Source: Temnothorax longispinosus
Taxonomy: Eukaryota; Arthropoda; Insecta; Hymenoptera; Formicidae
Assembly (NCBI RefSeq): GCF_030848805.1
Contig: NC_092362.1
Location: 16,971,642 to 17,035,641, forward strand
Direction: 5' to 3'
DNA: 64,000 nucleotides
Shown here: piece by piece, positions 27,901-39,649 of the stretch
Layout of the letters: each line of letters starts with the position of its first letter
How positions within the stretch are numbered: the stretch's first letter is position 1
Made by a program: the position numbers and the translations under genes
Notes under the pieces: model-generated
Seen by the model: only the letters and a program-made list of their open reading frames with translations
Told to the model about the DNA's origin: nothing
Database searches by the model: none

Positions 27901-29334
27901 CAATTAAGTAATTTTTAATGTCTGCGTAAATGCGGTGTCATTTTCTTGCGTTTAACTCAACTTACACGGCATACACGAGTCATTATTTTACAGAATATAT
28001 TATTACATACAGGATTATGTCTCGAAATACACATACAATTATAGCAAAAACATTTCGTAGACAAATCTAGGATCTTTTTAAATAAGATTAGCATGTATCT
28101 CAGTATCTAAGTTTTCTCTTCCAAAAAATAGAAACGCGTACCTCAAATTTACCTTTATTATTAAACCTCTACTACTATTATTTATTTCCGTATGAATGCA
28201 TTATTTTTACTCCCGTTCTCGTATGCTTATTCACATGCCTAATTATTCAATTTATAGTACATTTCTTCGCAACCCTCCACTCCCACCGCTTCATCGAATA
28301 TTTATCGCGTTGTTTAAGGCAAGAATATATATTACAGTTTCGCACTTAGAAATTACGGTCTTAGATAGCTCAGATTAGAGATTATCTAGGATAACATATA
28401 GATTCTCTTACTTTCTTTTTCAATATTATATTTCTCCTAGCATAGAAAGTAAGGTCGTTAGAGAATACATTGATATCTTCTACGTGGCTCTCTTTTTCGC
28501 GTAGGTTCCCGCCGTCCTAGCTTAGCGTCGGTTCACAGTTCGACGTCCTCGTCCCGTAGCTACAGCGCGCGTCGACTCGAGAAGGAGAGGAACGACAAGG
28601 AGCAACGCCAAGTGATTCAGGAGCTCCGGCTGGCGAAGCAGCAGCAACTGCAGCAGCAACAACAGCAACAGGTGGTTGCCCCGACGCCCAGCCCCAGGAC
28701 TCCCCATTCCACAGACGAGTTGCTACCTGCGGTCGAAGAGGGGAAGGAAGTCTTTTACAACGAGGTAAGAGTCATCCCCGATCCCTTTTGGGATCCATTA
28801 CAGTCTATCATCATCAGTGGTGATTTAACGTTGAAGAATATCAAGAAGCTTTATTACTGCCAGGCTTGCATTATGCTTGAATGCTGATGTATCCGACAAC
28901 CATGTTCAACAATCAAATTTCTGACGCTGCCGCAATCTTTCTCCAAACAATTAAATTTGATTTTAAATTTATCATTATGTACAAAATATCCTTGAAAAGT
29001 ACGGCGGCACTCTCTCTTCTCTCTTCTCTCTATCTCTCTCTTCTCTCTTTCTCTCTCTGAATGTAAGATACGGCGATGTGTTGTCGTGCATCGAGCTTTA
29101 AATGAGAGTTGATTACATTTGCAGCAGGTACCGACGACATCAGACGTATCAAATACCATCCCAATAACGACGACCACAACGGTGATAACGACGACGACGT
29201 TAACAACGGCGATAACCACTTCCAACGCAAACACGACTCGACCGATGGGCGAGACCGCGCCTATGGCAACGCCAAAGGCCATTTTCGGCACGAAAGTTGC
29301 ACCACGGGCTTCCGATGACATTTTTCAAGTGTAG
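18932..29334 (+). CDS. single-pass membrane protein with two EB/EGF-like modules
   Basis: Seven coding exons with consistent phases: 18932-19202, 23139-23288, 23759-23920, 24345-24521, 25907-26047, 28505-28764 and 29125-29334; 456 residues. The N-terminus is a signal peptide with a run of Cys and Leu (residues 1-38). Residues 39-90 are acidic. Two cysteine-rich modules follow (SPCDRDVVCN...GLCECEKLYP and EQCFYRATCTF...AVCDCEEGY), typical of EB/EGF-like folds. A membrane span follows (LLCIASGIAIFTGMICFVL). The cytoplasmic tail is Ser/Arg-rich, then a charged helix leading into polyQ (LAKQQQLQQQQQQQ) and a Thr-rich final exon. The start is the first ATG in frame with the signal peptide. I do not recognise an established gene name and assign no function beyond cell-surface protein. 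Confidence 0.8.
19203..23138. other. intron 1 of the EB-module gene
   Basis: A 3.9-kb AT-rich intron. Apart from the MITE at 22,647-22,872 I see nothing coding or structured enough to report. Confidence 0.6.
22647..22872. mobile_element. MITE with long inverted ends and TA flanks
   Basis: About 100-bp arms: CACTGAGAAAAAAATTGTTAG at the left is matched by the complement of TAAAAAATTTTTTTCTCGGTG at the right, with the inner arms also pairing (TTAATATAATCACATATTTA against TAAATATGTAATTATATTAA). It is flanked by TA on both sides, as for Tc1/mariner-type insertions. No coding capacity. Confidence 0.75.
24034..24151. mobile_element. short MITE-like inverted-repeat element
   Basis: Ends TTAGACCTGTTCGTTTTCGC and its near complement GCGAAAACGAACAGACCTAA enclose about 80 bp that hold an inner hairpin (AAGTTAGAATGAAA against TTTCATTCTAACTT). 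It lies in intron 3 of the EB-module gene. Confidence 0.6.
24522..25906. other. intron 4 of the EB-module gene
   Basis: AT-rich intron with a small 12-bp tandem repeat near 24,612 (ACGTCAATCGCA, 2.7 copies). No other structure seen. Confidence 0.55.
26048..28504. repeat. intron 5 of the EB-module gene, with microsatellites
   Basis: Holds TC-rich tracts near 26,180-26,225 and 26,528-26,572 and a CA repeat near 27,450-27,470. No gene or other element recognised. Confidence 0.6.
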
Positions 29335-32300
29335 TCTTCATCGTGTAATGACGTAACATGACAAAGTCGATGGACTCTCAATTTATTAACGACCTTTTTA
29401 TTGTATCGGCAAGAACCAATTGTAACAGTATCCAGACGGAGGCGCGTATGTAAAAAAAAACGTGGGGACGCACTTGCGATAAAATACGGAACTCTTATCT
29501 ATAGATATAAATGCACACACAAATATCTCGAGAATAAGCTAAATCCGTATTTTGTCCGCGTTAAAAAGTCAGCTTATAACAAATGACATGGCAACAAATG
29601 ACTATAGCCATTTACATGAAAAATAACTTTCCCAGAAAAGCAATTATACTAAATATCGCGATTTGCAATTTTATAACTCATTCCCTCTCTTTATCTCTCT
29701 CTCTTTCTGTATTTTTAATTTAATGTAAGAGCAAATAGGATTATATATTTATTTCTTCAATTTATTTTAAAGTACTATAATTTACATACAAAAACGGGGT
29801 TAAAATAATATGGTCAATATATTTAGCTCAACTTCATTTAATTTAATGTATTACGGAATTTTTAATTTATTCTTTTTTTTTCATAGCATGTAATTCCCGC
29901 ATAGCATGTAACATTGGAAATCGATGTTTCATAACTGACTTTATAATATGGACGAAATATTAAGATACAGGGCACTTTCTGGATGAATGTATTTGGGCAC
30001 AAGTGTACTTAACGAATTAGAAGGTGGCGACATAACATATTTTTACTCGCGGTACTTGCACAGATAAGAATTTCCGAATGCAGCTGGAAAAAAAAGAGTA
30101 AGGTGTAATAGCACAATTAAGCAACGTAATCAGCGCAATGATAAAATAACAGGTCTTTTTGGATGTCTTGATAGGTACAAACAAAATTATTGGAAGTGCT
30201 TATATCTATGTGAAAAAATTTACGCTTAATGTGCAAGAATTCAAAGTTGGCGAAAAGATATTCCGAAATAAACTGAGTAAGAAGCGTTTCAATGCTTTGT
30301 GTGAAATAACCGAACTGAGAAATCATAAATATTCGTTAAATAAATGAATTACTTTGGTATCCAAAAATTTTTAATTGTACAAATGTATGATTTTATGAAA
30401 CTCAGCAAAGGCTTTTAGATCAACTATGTCAGAACAATCAATTCGCAACAAAAATTCAGTTATTTTGATTAAAATAATATTCACAATGGTATAATTTACC
30501 TATCGAAATACATTGTATAATCACACATCAGAATATGATAAAAGCATTGAATCGCTTGACAATATTACTATTAAAGAATGCATCATAAAATTCTCTTTTT
30601 ATAATTCTCATGATATGAATATAATAATCGTACTTCATTCAGAGAACAATAAAAATTATTCAAGTATCACGATAAATTGCATTACACAAAAGTTTCGATC
30701 AAATCTCTCATTTTAATGACAATATATCTGTTCAATAATTACAAATAATCGTCATACAATCGTTTCTTTAAGTCAAATTACATGAAACTAATGAAATTGT
30801 TCGTCGGAGTGCGATTACATATCACAGCAGGTCTTAAGGTACTATTTCCGTTCGATTTCAATCGGAGGAAATCATCGTATCGTACTAAACTTATTGAAAA
30901 ATTCTTATTGAAAAATCAGGACGCGATAAGAAAGCTATTGGAAGGACAATCTCGAGTGGATCGAGGCTAAATATACTTCTATATCCTTACATAAAGCGAT
31001 ACAAAGGCGTAATCTCCTGCCCGGACTTAACAAAAGGATGATGCGATTGTAAAAGCCACGAGAATTACGCCGCATTGCTGCTATTACAGTCCAGTTGCCT
31101 CGCTTTGCTAATTGGGACGGCCGCGGCGTGCAATACCGGGCGACGATTCTTTTTCCCTCCCAACGCAAACATTCCGTTAACTTGTTTTTAGGCATGACCA
31201 AAAAGGACGACTTACTCATTCGTCAAATATGTATACACAGTGCGATTACCTTTTATACCTTTAGACAAGTGCAGCAAAATATCTATATGTAGATATTACA
31301 AGACATTGTAGTATATTTGTTGCGGTTGAATCACTATCATCTCTTTCTTCGTTTGTACACTTCATCAGCCATTGTACAAGCTAAACGAAGAATTTGAGCG
31401 TATGTGAATTGCCATTTTGTTAATTATTATTTGAAAGTTGATTAAATTAATTTGGTCATAATTTTTGTACAAAGCATATTACATCTTTATATCAAAGTAA
31501 AAGGGAAATATCATTTTCAAGATGTCTCACAATGTCCAAAAATTTATTTGGCGACTCGACAAAACTGCGAGGTCCTTCCCATTACGTTTAAGTCATATTA
31601 CGCAATCATTTGCAGACATTAATAAGTAAGTTAGCATAAGCAATCAATGCATTTCGACATCGTATCACGAGCCTTTCAAACACAATCTCTGATTACTAGA
31701 CTCGCGTAAAATATGAAATAATATAAAACCATTAAGAGACGTTATATATCACATGTACGCGCCATCACATATTCGTAATAAAGATTTACGGAAAATCGGA
31801 GACGCGTAATCAGAAAGAGGCGTAAATCTATTATTATAGCAAAACATGTATCAACATTCTCGTGTTCGGATAATTTACGCTGCCTTTCCCGAGTAAATAA
31901 ATAAATGAAAAAAAAAAGAAGATGGACAGAAAGCATTGAAAGATATTCTTAAACGCTGCATAGGCATACATACGTACTTACACGCAAAATTCATGTACAC
32001 GTGACACAGAAATAAGATTATCTTATACGTATTGTGTTCGACAACGATCGCACCTGGTTATTAGGCTCGGTTGCAGTCGATTGATCTATTACCATTAAGG
32101 CAAGGGACGAAGAGAAGATATGAACTTATATCGCGTAACACAGCCCGCATTTCTCTGATGATACTCAATACTCGACTTGCCGCCTGATTTATAAAAATCG
32201 ATGTACAACGTTATCGTTTTATCCCGGTTTTAAATGTTTACTGTATCATAAGATTGTAATATAGTCGTTGGGCCAAATAAAGCTCGTTTTTTTTTCGATA

Positions 32301-32473
32301 TAAGCACACACATGGTAGACGTGTGATTATTTCTCCTTAGCTTAAAACAAATTGCTGAAGAAGATCGGAAAAAGCTTGAAAAGTGAACTCTAGAGATTTC
32401 CATCATACAAAACTTCGTGCATTATTAATATACCAATATCGTCCGGATTACATTTTGACGAGCGGATCTTTCC
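28685..32473. repeat. segmental duplication, first copy (3' end of EB-module gene plus spacer)
   Basis: From within exon 6 of the EB-module gene this block matches 38,316-42,315 closely, continuing through Hsc70 copy 1. The spacer 29,335-31,740 is AT-rich and non-coding. A 62-codon open frame at 30,159-30,347 is intact in both copies but starts with TTG and has no recognised domain. Confidence 0.8.
31740..32445. repeat. shared block D, copy 1 (Hsc70-associated)
   Basis: About 700 bp of non-coding DNA recurring next to all four Hsc70 copies: here, 41,555-42,228, 46,100-46,775 and 51,350-52,037. It contains constant strings such as GGCCAAATAAAGCTCGTTTT and AAAACTTCGTGCATTATTAA. Confidence 0.85.
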
Positions 32474-32560
32474 CTACGAGGATGGCCACGATGGCCACGA
32501 CGCACACCCCGGAGAGAACGTGTTCGCATACAGCGATCTAGCCGAAGATGTGTAACAAGC
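32446..32560 (+). pseudogene. captured exon-like fragment, copy 1
   Basis: On the + strand this matches the better copy at 42,226, which reads CGT-CCG-GAT-TAC as RPDYIDERIFPYEKDGYDAH. Here two extra bases after ATT shift the frame, and GGCCACGATGGCCACGAC shows a small internal duplication. Overlaps the truncated 3' exon of Hsc70 copy 1 on the other strand. Confidence 0.45.
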
Positions 32561-35500
32561 CAACGAGTCTCCCCTAAACATTACGCTTTTTGTGTCCTCT
32601 TTTGACAAACGACCCTTGTCGTTGGTAATCGTAATCTTATTTTCTTTGCCCGTAGATTTTTCGATCGCAGAGACATTTAATATGCCTGCAAGACAAAATA
32701 CATTGGATTAGAGAAAATGTTACTTAAATAACAATAATCGGATATCAATATCTTCAATTATTTAACATATAAAATACTAATAATAATAATAAACTTTATT
32801 AACGGGTAATAAACCCTTTAGCGTACAAAGCGAAAAAAAAAACAGGAACAATAAAATAAAATTAAAACTTTACAACATAAAATGGCGGAGAACATTCAGG
32901 TTACAAGAGTAGACGAGAAAGTTTTGTTTAAAAGTTGATACAGAGCCACCAAAAAAGTCAACCCTATTGGAGAAATTACTATATTATTAGCCTATTTACA
33001 CTAATGTTGGATCATCACAACTTACCATTAGCGTCGATATCGAAGGTGACTTCGATTTGCGGTACACCCCTAGGCACCGGAGGTATACCCGTCAGCTCGA
33101 ATTTGCCGAGAATGTTGTTATTTTTCGTCATCATTTCCTCTCCTTCGTAAACCCGGATAAGCACTCCCGGTTGATTTTCGAAGCACGTGGTGAACGTCCG
33201 GGTCCGTTTCGTTGGTATTGTTGTGTTCCTCTTGATCAAGGCAGTCATGACGCCACCGGTGGTCTCGATACCCAACGACAACGGAGTCACGTCCAGCCAA
33301 AGCAGATCTCGGACCTCCTCGTGAATCTCCCCATACAATTCCCGGACAATCAACCGGGAGTGCAGAATTGCCGCCTGAACTGCCGCGCCATAGGCAACGG
33401 CCTCGTCCGGATTGATAGATTTGTTCAGTTCCTTGCCGTTGAAGAAATCTTGAAGTAGCATCTGAATCTTTGGTATCCTAGTAGAGCCACCGACTAGAAC
33501 AATGCTGTGTATTTGAGCCTTGTCCATCTTCGCGTCCATAAGCGCCTTCTCTACAGATCCGAGAGTGCTTCTGAACAAATCTGCGCAGAGTTCTTCGAAC
33601 CTAGCCCTAGTAATGGACATGTAGAAGTGGACAAATCTATCACCCTCGAACAACGAGTCGATCTCAATGCTCGCCCGTGTTGACGAGCTCAACGTTATCT
33701 TTGCTCTCTCACAGGCGGTCCTCAAGCATCTCAGGACCTTCTTGTTGGAACTCAGGTCCTTGTACTTCCTCTTGAATTCCTGCACGCAATCAGTCATCAT
33801 TCGATTATCGAAGTCTTCGCCGCCGAGATGCGTGTCGCCGGCGGTGGATTTCACCTCGAAGATGCTGTTATTGATCGTCAGAATCGACACTTCGAAGGTA
33901 CCACCGCCCAAGTCGAAGATTAGGACGTTCTTCTCGCCCGCAGCCTTCTTATCGAGACCGTAGGCTATCGCGGCGGCCGTAGGCTCGTTTACTATCCTGA
34001 GGACGTTCAGGCCAGCAATAACGCCGGCGTCCTTTGTCGCCTGCCTTTGAGAGTCATTAAAATGAGCTGGCACGGTAATGACGGCGTTTGTTATCGTCTT
34101 GCCCAGGTATGCCTCCGCGGTCTCCTTCATCTTCGTCAGAACCATAGAAGACACCTCCTCGGGGAAAAAGGTCTTCACCTCCTCGAGGGAAAAGGTCTTC
34201 GTCTCGTCCTTGTACGATACCTTGATCTTTGGTTTGCCACCATCGCTGACCACCGTGAACGGCCAGTGCTTCATGTCGCTCTGCACCGTCGCATCGTCGA
34301 AACGACGACCGATCAGACGCTTCGCATCTTTATAGAAAAATGATAAAAATTCGTAAGTTGTCTATTTCTTCCATAATCATCTTTTAAAGCATATGGTGCG
34401 ATGAGATGGAAAAGAGGAGGATCCTGTGGATTGTGTCGAATTACGGAGGTGATGGTTGCGGAATGTTGAATTATCGCCGAGCCGAATAACAGAAATGTTT
34501 AATACTTGCCAAAACTTCAATATAGTTCGTACAAAGATAATTTTGTGTAAGAAGAAAAATCATAGAATAGTCTACTTACCGCGAATTATAACCGTGAAAA
34601 CAGATAAAAAAAATTCGTAAAATAATTATCACATATGCAGAACACAATACAAAATCGTATCGATATGTATAAAATGTCAAAACGCTCGGCTAGAATGTTA
34701 AGGATGGGCGGGAGCGCCGGGAACGGGGAAAAAGGAAATTGTGTACGAACGAATGCTGCATACACACATACAGAGAGGCATGCACCGTGGTATCGGGCAA
34801 AATCACACGTGTGTGAAGTTGGCCCCGCACTTTTTGAATTCTATTTTTTTAATGATTGTGCTACATTGTGCTACGTTTGTGCTGTATTATGCCGCAAACC
34901 GCAACTCTGTAACTCAAAGCGTACTCGAGAAAATTAAAAATACAAAATTTTTGATAGCCCCGCACTTTTCGAATTTTCAGTTTTTTTTTATTGTGCCGTA
35001 TTGTGCTGCATTTGTGCTGACTTGTGCCGCAAATGCGAGATTGATAACTTTGATAACAATTAAGAAAAAAAATAAAAACAAAATTATACTAGCCCCGCAC
35101 TTTTCCCGAAATAAACCCATTTTTTTTGGTTGATAGGTAGTAATTTGTGCCACGTTGTGCCGTTGGAATAAACTCGATATCTCTTTTCATTTGGTAGATA
35201 AAAAATATTAAATCTCAAAAACAAAATAACAAATAATTATTTTTAAAACGCATTTACCGAACTTCTGTAAGCTGTGCTGAGTTTCGCTAGATGAGTACGA
35301 CAAAGAAATGGCCGGAGATGCAAAGAAAGTTGTAGGGGTTGAAAATAATGGGCTAAAGGAGGGGGGGAAAATGAGGGTGAGAAAAAAACTTTACATTTTT
35401 AAATTTTGTAAAATTGTGCCGGGTTGTGCTCGGTGAGTACAATAACTTTTCCTAATGACAAAATGTCCGCAAATCGTTAGTTTTTGCAGCACAATCATCT

Positions 35501-37411
35501 AAAGAAAGCAGTTTTTAGGAATTACAATTTTCAAACCGCTATAACTTTTGAACCGTGACAGGGAATAAAATTTTGCGACTTGTGCTGAATTGTACTAATC
35601 GAGCACAACAAGAAAACGGCTAGAAAAAAATCGAAAGTTGCAGGAATTAAAAATTAAAAATTAAAAATTAACCCCTGCAACTTTCGATTTTTTTCTAGCC
35701 GTTTTCTTGTTGTGCTCGGCTAGCACAATTCAACACAAGTCGCAAAATTTTATTCCCTGTCACGGTTCAAAAGTTATAGCGGTTTGAAAATTGTAATTTC
35801 TAAAAACTGCTTTCTGTAGATGATTGTGCTGCAAAAACTAACGATTTGCGGACATTTTGTCATTAGGAAAAGTTATTGTACTCACCGAGCACAACCCGGC
35901 ACAATTTTACAAAATTTAAAAATGTAAAGTTTTTTTCTCACCCTCATTTTCCCCCCCTCCTTTAGCCCATTATTTTCAACCCCTACAACTTTCTATGCAT
36001 CTCCGGCCATTTCTTTGTCGTACTCATCTAGCAAAACTCAGCACAGCTTACAGAAGTTCGGTAAATGCGTTTTAAAAATAATTATTTGTTATTTTGTTTT
36101 TGAGATTTAATATTTTTTATCTACCAAATGAAAAGAGATATCGAGATTATTCCAACGGCACAATGTGGCACAAATTACTACCTATCAACCAAAAAAATTG
36201 GGTTCATTTCGGGAAAAGTGCGGGGCTAGTATAATTTTGTTTTTATTTTTTTTCTTAATTGTTATCGAAGTTATCAATCTCGCGTTTGCGGCACAAGTCA
36301 GCACAAATGCAGCACAATACGGCACAATAAAAAAAACTGAAAATTCGAAAAGTGCGGGGCTATCAAAAATTTTGTTTTTTTAAATTTTCTCGAGTACGCT
36401 TTGAGTTACAGAGTTGCGGTTTGCGGCACAATACAACACAAACGTAGCACAATGTAGCACAATTATTAAAAATACAGAATTCAAAAAGTGCGGGGCCAAC
36501 TTCATACACGTCAAAATCACCGCAAGTAAAACCGCAGTAAAACGCAATTGAGATAATTCGACTTCCGAGCACGGAAAGTTTCACGTTCGATCGATCTCGA
36601 AGTCGAATAATTTAAAAACAACGTACAATTCTTCATCTTAAAAAAAAAAACAAATCAATACGAGGCTTGCAACGTCGTAGATTTACCCCGAAAAGCGCAA
36701 AATATTACCATATTATTGCGTATCTCGCCAAATTATACTAGCAAGTTATATCTCGCTATTATAATCATCCGAATATTCTCGTATATTTCAGCATCGTTTC
36801 AAAATTATAATAATAATTGTATATAATGTATCCTGCATATCAAATTATACCTGCAAGTTATATCTCGCTATCAATCATCCGTGATTCTCGTGTATTTTAG
36901 CATCGGTTCTTTAGAAATTTAAACATAAAAAATTTCATATTTATTTCTTGAAGGATCTAAGAAGAAATTCAATCGATACATCTCGTTCCTTGCAATCAAT
37001 GTAAAAGATATCTGTTTTAATATTGGATATATATATTTCACCAGTTGAATATTCAAGCAACACGTTGGCGAATTAAGATCAATAAAGGACACGGCGTAAA
37101 AGATCCGGCGTCTTATCGGGGCGGGACCTTCCAACGTGATTACGGCGCGAAAGTGCCAAGCGGTAACGCCGGTATCTCGAAACGTGACAACAAAAGCTCA
37201 ACTTACCGAAGATGGTGTTGCTGGGGTCCGTGGCTTCATAATACTTCGCCGCGTCGCCAATCAGCCTCTCGGTGTCGGTGTATACCACATAGCTCGGCGT
37301 GGTCCGGTTGCCCCAGTCGTTGGCGATGATCTCGACCTTCCCGTGCTGGAAGACACCCACGCACGAGTGCGTGGTGCCCAGATCAATTCCAATTGCCGGT
37401 GCTTCCGACAT
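32474..37411 (-). CDS. Hsc70-like chaperone, copy 1, aberrant C-terminus
   Basis: Exons on the - strand: 37411-37207, 34327-33026 and 32685-32474; 572 residues against about 645 for a complete Hsc70. The ATPase signatures GIDLGTTHSCVGVF, IFDLGGGTFEVSILT and IVLVGGSTRIPKIQMLLQDF are present. After GRLSKED the sequence leaves the family and runs into unrelated codons, so the helical lid and the EEVD end, which binds TPR co-chaperones, are missing. Other changes: FDVSIL to FEVSIL, PAYFNDSQ to PAHFNDSQ, KNQVAMNP to KYYEATDP, and a 9-residue net insertion (HSRLIVRELYGEIHEEV) shared only with copy 2. It keeps a 5' UTR exon (start at about 38,100) and a weakened HSE promoter. It is probably a decaying or altered paralogue. 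Confidence 0.75.
32772..33000 (-). mobile_element. 5'-truncated non-LTR retrotransposon tail
   Basis: Intron 2 of copy 1 has about 225 bp absent from the same intron in copies 2-4. Read on the - strand it ends in ...GGGTTTATTACCCG...AATAAAG followed by a (TTA)n tail, typical of a non-LTR 3' end, and is flanked by ACTAAT on both sides as a possible target-site duplication. The clade is not determined. Confidence 0.6.
34807..36511. mobile_element. 1.7-kb palindromic transposon in Hsc70 copy 1 intron
   Basis: Two arms of about 840 bp meet near 35,665 at AATTAAAAATTAAAAATTAA. Outer ends are ACGTGTGTGAAGTTGGCCCC and, in complement, ACGTGTATGAAGTTGGCCCC. CAAAATCAC occurs at 34798-34806 and again at 36512-36520: a 9-bp target-site duplication. 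Copy 2 has the empty site (GGGCAAAATCACCGCAAG). A 9-bp duplication with very long inverted ends is typical of Mutator-like elements (inference). The open frames inside are mirror images and not credible genes. Confidence 0.85.
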
Positions 37412-38100
37412 TGTCTGTCTTCTCTTTTATGTGTGTAATCACTGAAATGAAAAACCGACAGCTGACAAACGCGATACGTATAAGGGTGCCGTCCCATGCA
37501 GGACGGAATTTCGAAAAAACGGAACCTCGGAATCATTCTGATTGGTTAGTCCCATGGGGCACAGTACAAGCCCAATGTTCGTTACGATAAAAAAAATAGA
37601 AGAAAACAACTCGATCGACGAACCTCAAGCGAGCCTCCGCGGTCGAAATAACGCCGACGAAATAAAACGTATAACGTATAACGTATTAACGTTATACGCT
37701 TCTCGAATTTCACTGATATTGATTGTCGCGGAAGTGGTCGGAAGCGCCCTTATACGAAGAGCGTATCTGCGTATCTCGACCTGCGATTCTGTCGCGACAA
37801 AAAAAATCGTCACAAGTAAAGCAAAAAAACTTCCCGATCTAAATTTGCAAAACGCTCGTTTTGAAGTCTGATTGATCATTCAGAAACATCGTCCAGGAGA
37901 CAATCCTCTTTTTTCCCCCAAGATTATTTGCACTTGACAACGAATTTATGTCTTGGATTAAAAGAGACAGAAATAATATCGAAAAAAAGAAAACTTGCAT
38001 TTTACCTCTGTAATTTCGACGAAAATCTCGGCACCGACGCGATTAATTTTCGACGCACAATTAAATAAACAGCTCAAATAACCTTATTCGAGCACTCACC
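37412..38100 (-). other. 5' UTR intron of Hsc70 copy 1
   Basis: The leader exon ends at 38,100 (CAAG|GTGAG on the - strand) and the acceptor CATTTCAG lies just before the ATG exon. About 95 bp at 37,478-37,572 has no match in the copy 4 intron and is an insertion of unknown origin. Confidence 0.6.
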
Positions 38101-38315
38101 TTGCAACAGTCTCTTTAACACGTCGAAGATTTGATTCGCTAGAATCGCTAATCGAGACAGTCGAGTACTTTGAATACACTGCTCCTTGTCGCACTCTCTC
38201 GTGTTCGTTATTATGAAACTGAAGACGCAACCGCGCGCCGCGCTTTAATATACCGAAATCGCCCGCTTCGAAAATTTTCGGCGGATGACATATCGGGGCG
38301 CAAATCTTCGAGACC
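38101..38315 (-). promoter_or_regulatory. leader exon and weakened HSE promoter of Hsc70 copy 1
   Basis: The 5' UTR exon ends at 38,100. A TATA-like TATATTAAAG (- strand) lies near 38,243-38,252. At 38,267-38,279 the trimer TTCnnGAAnnTTC of copy 4 has become TTCGAAAATTTTC, losing the middle GAA. A second element (GAATCTTCGAGAC in copy 4) also lost its GAA here. The block ends abruptly at about 38,315, where duplicated EB-gene sequence begins. Confidence 0.65.
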
Positions 38316-39251
38316 CGCCCAGCCCCAGGACTCCGCAATTCCACAGACGAGAGAGTTGCTGCCTGCGGTCGAAGAGGGGAAGGAAGTTTTATAACGAGAT
38401 AAGAGTCATATCTCCCCGATCCCTGGCTTCCGCCGGAAACAAAAATCTTTTCGGCGGAGGCATGGGCTATTCTCCATCAGGCATTAATTTTCATTGGGCA
38501 ATTTGACCTTCGCATAGCCACCATTTTTTCTGACTCTAAAAGAGCGTGCTTAATAATGTCCATGCTCAATTAAAGCCAACCTGCAAAATTATATTATTCC
38601 TTGGATTAGGGAGAAAATATCGCAACTCTCTAATAGTCTATATTTGAGCAGCGCTCGACGGCTATCATAATAAGAAGAAGAATCCCCGATCCCTTTTGGG
38701 ATCCATTACAGTCTATCATCATCAATGGTGATTTAACGTTGAAAAATATCAAGAAACTTTATTACTGCCAAGCTTGCATTATGTTTGAATGCTGATGTAT
38801 CCGACAACCATGTTCAACAATCAAATTTCTGACGGTGCCGCAATCTTTCTCCAAACAAAAAATTAAATTTGATTTTAAATTTATCATTATGTACAAAATA
38901 TATTTGAAAAGTACAGCGGCACTCTCTTCTCTCTCTTCTCTCTAAACTCTATCTCTCTCTCTCTCTTTTTCTCTCTGAATGTAAGATACGGCGATGTGTT
39001 GTCGTGCATCGAGTTTAAATGAGAGTTGATTACATTTGCAGCAGGTACCGTCGACATCAGACGTATCAAATACCATCCCAATAACGACGACCACGACGGT
39101 GATAACGACGACGACGTTAACAACGGCGATAACCACTTCCAACGCAAGCACGACTCGACCGATAGGCGAGACCGCGCCTATGGCAACGCCAAAGGCCATT
39201 TTCGGCACGAACGTTGCACCACGGGCTTCCGATGACATTTTTCAAGTGTAG
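38316..39251 (+). pseudogene. duplicated 3' exons of the EB-module gene
   Basis: 38,316-38,395 matches exon 6 from PSPRTP onward but has indels that break the frame, and its donor GAGGTAAGA has become GAGATAAGA (GT to AT). About 275 bp is inserted after it (38,410-38,685), with CCCCGATCCC at both ends of the insertion. The final exon at 39,042-39,251 still reads open with few substitutions. There is no promoter or upstream exon, so this is a duplication fragment. Confidence 0.8.
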
Positions 39252-39609
39252 TCTTCATTGTGTAATGACGTCACATGACAAAGTCGATGGACTTTCAATT
39301 TATTAACGACCTTTTTATTGTATCGGCAAGAACCAATTGTAACAGTATCCAGACGGAGGCGCGTATGTAAAAAAAAAAACGCGGGGACGCACTTGCGATA
39401 AAAAACGGAACTCTCTTATCAATAGATATAAATACACACACAAATATCTCGAGAATAAGCTACATCCGTATTTTGTCCGCGTTAAAAAGTCAGGTTATAA
39501 CAAATGACATGGCAACAAATGGCTATAGCCATTTACATAAAAAATAACTTTCCCGGAAAAGCAATTATACTAAATATCGCAATTTGCAATTTTATAACTC
39601 ATTATCCCT

Positions 39610-39649
<40 letters not shown>

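Noticed and set aside
34635..36383. Open frames of 70-130 codons in the palindromic element
   Set aside because: They occur as mirror pairs in the inverted arms and are low in complexity; no transposase motif.
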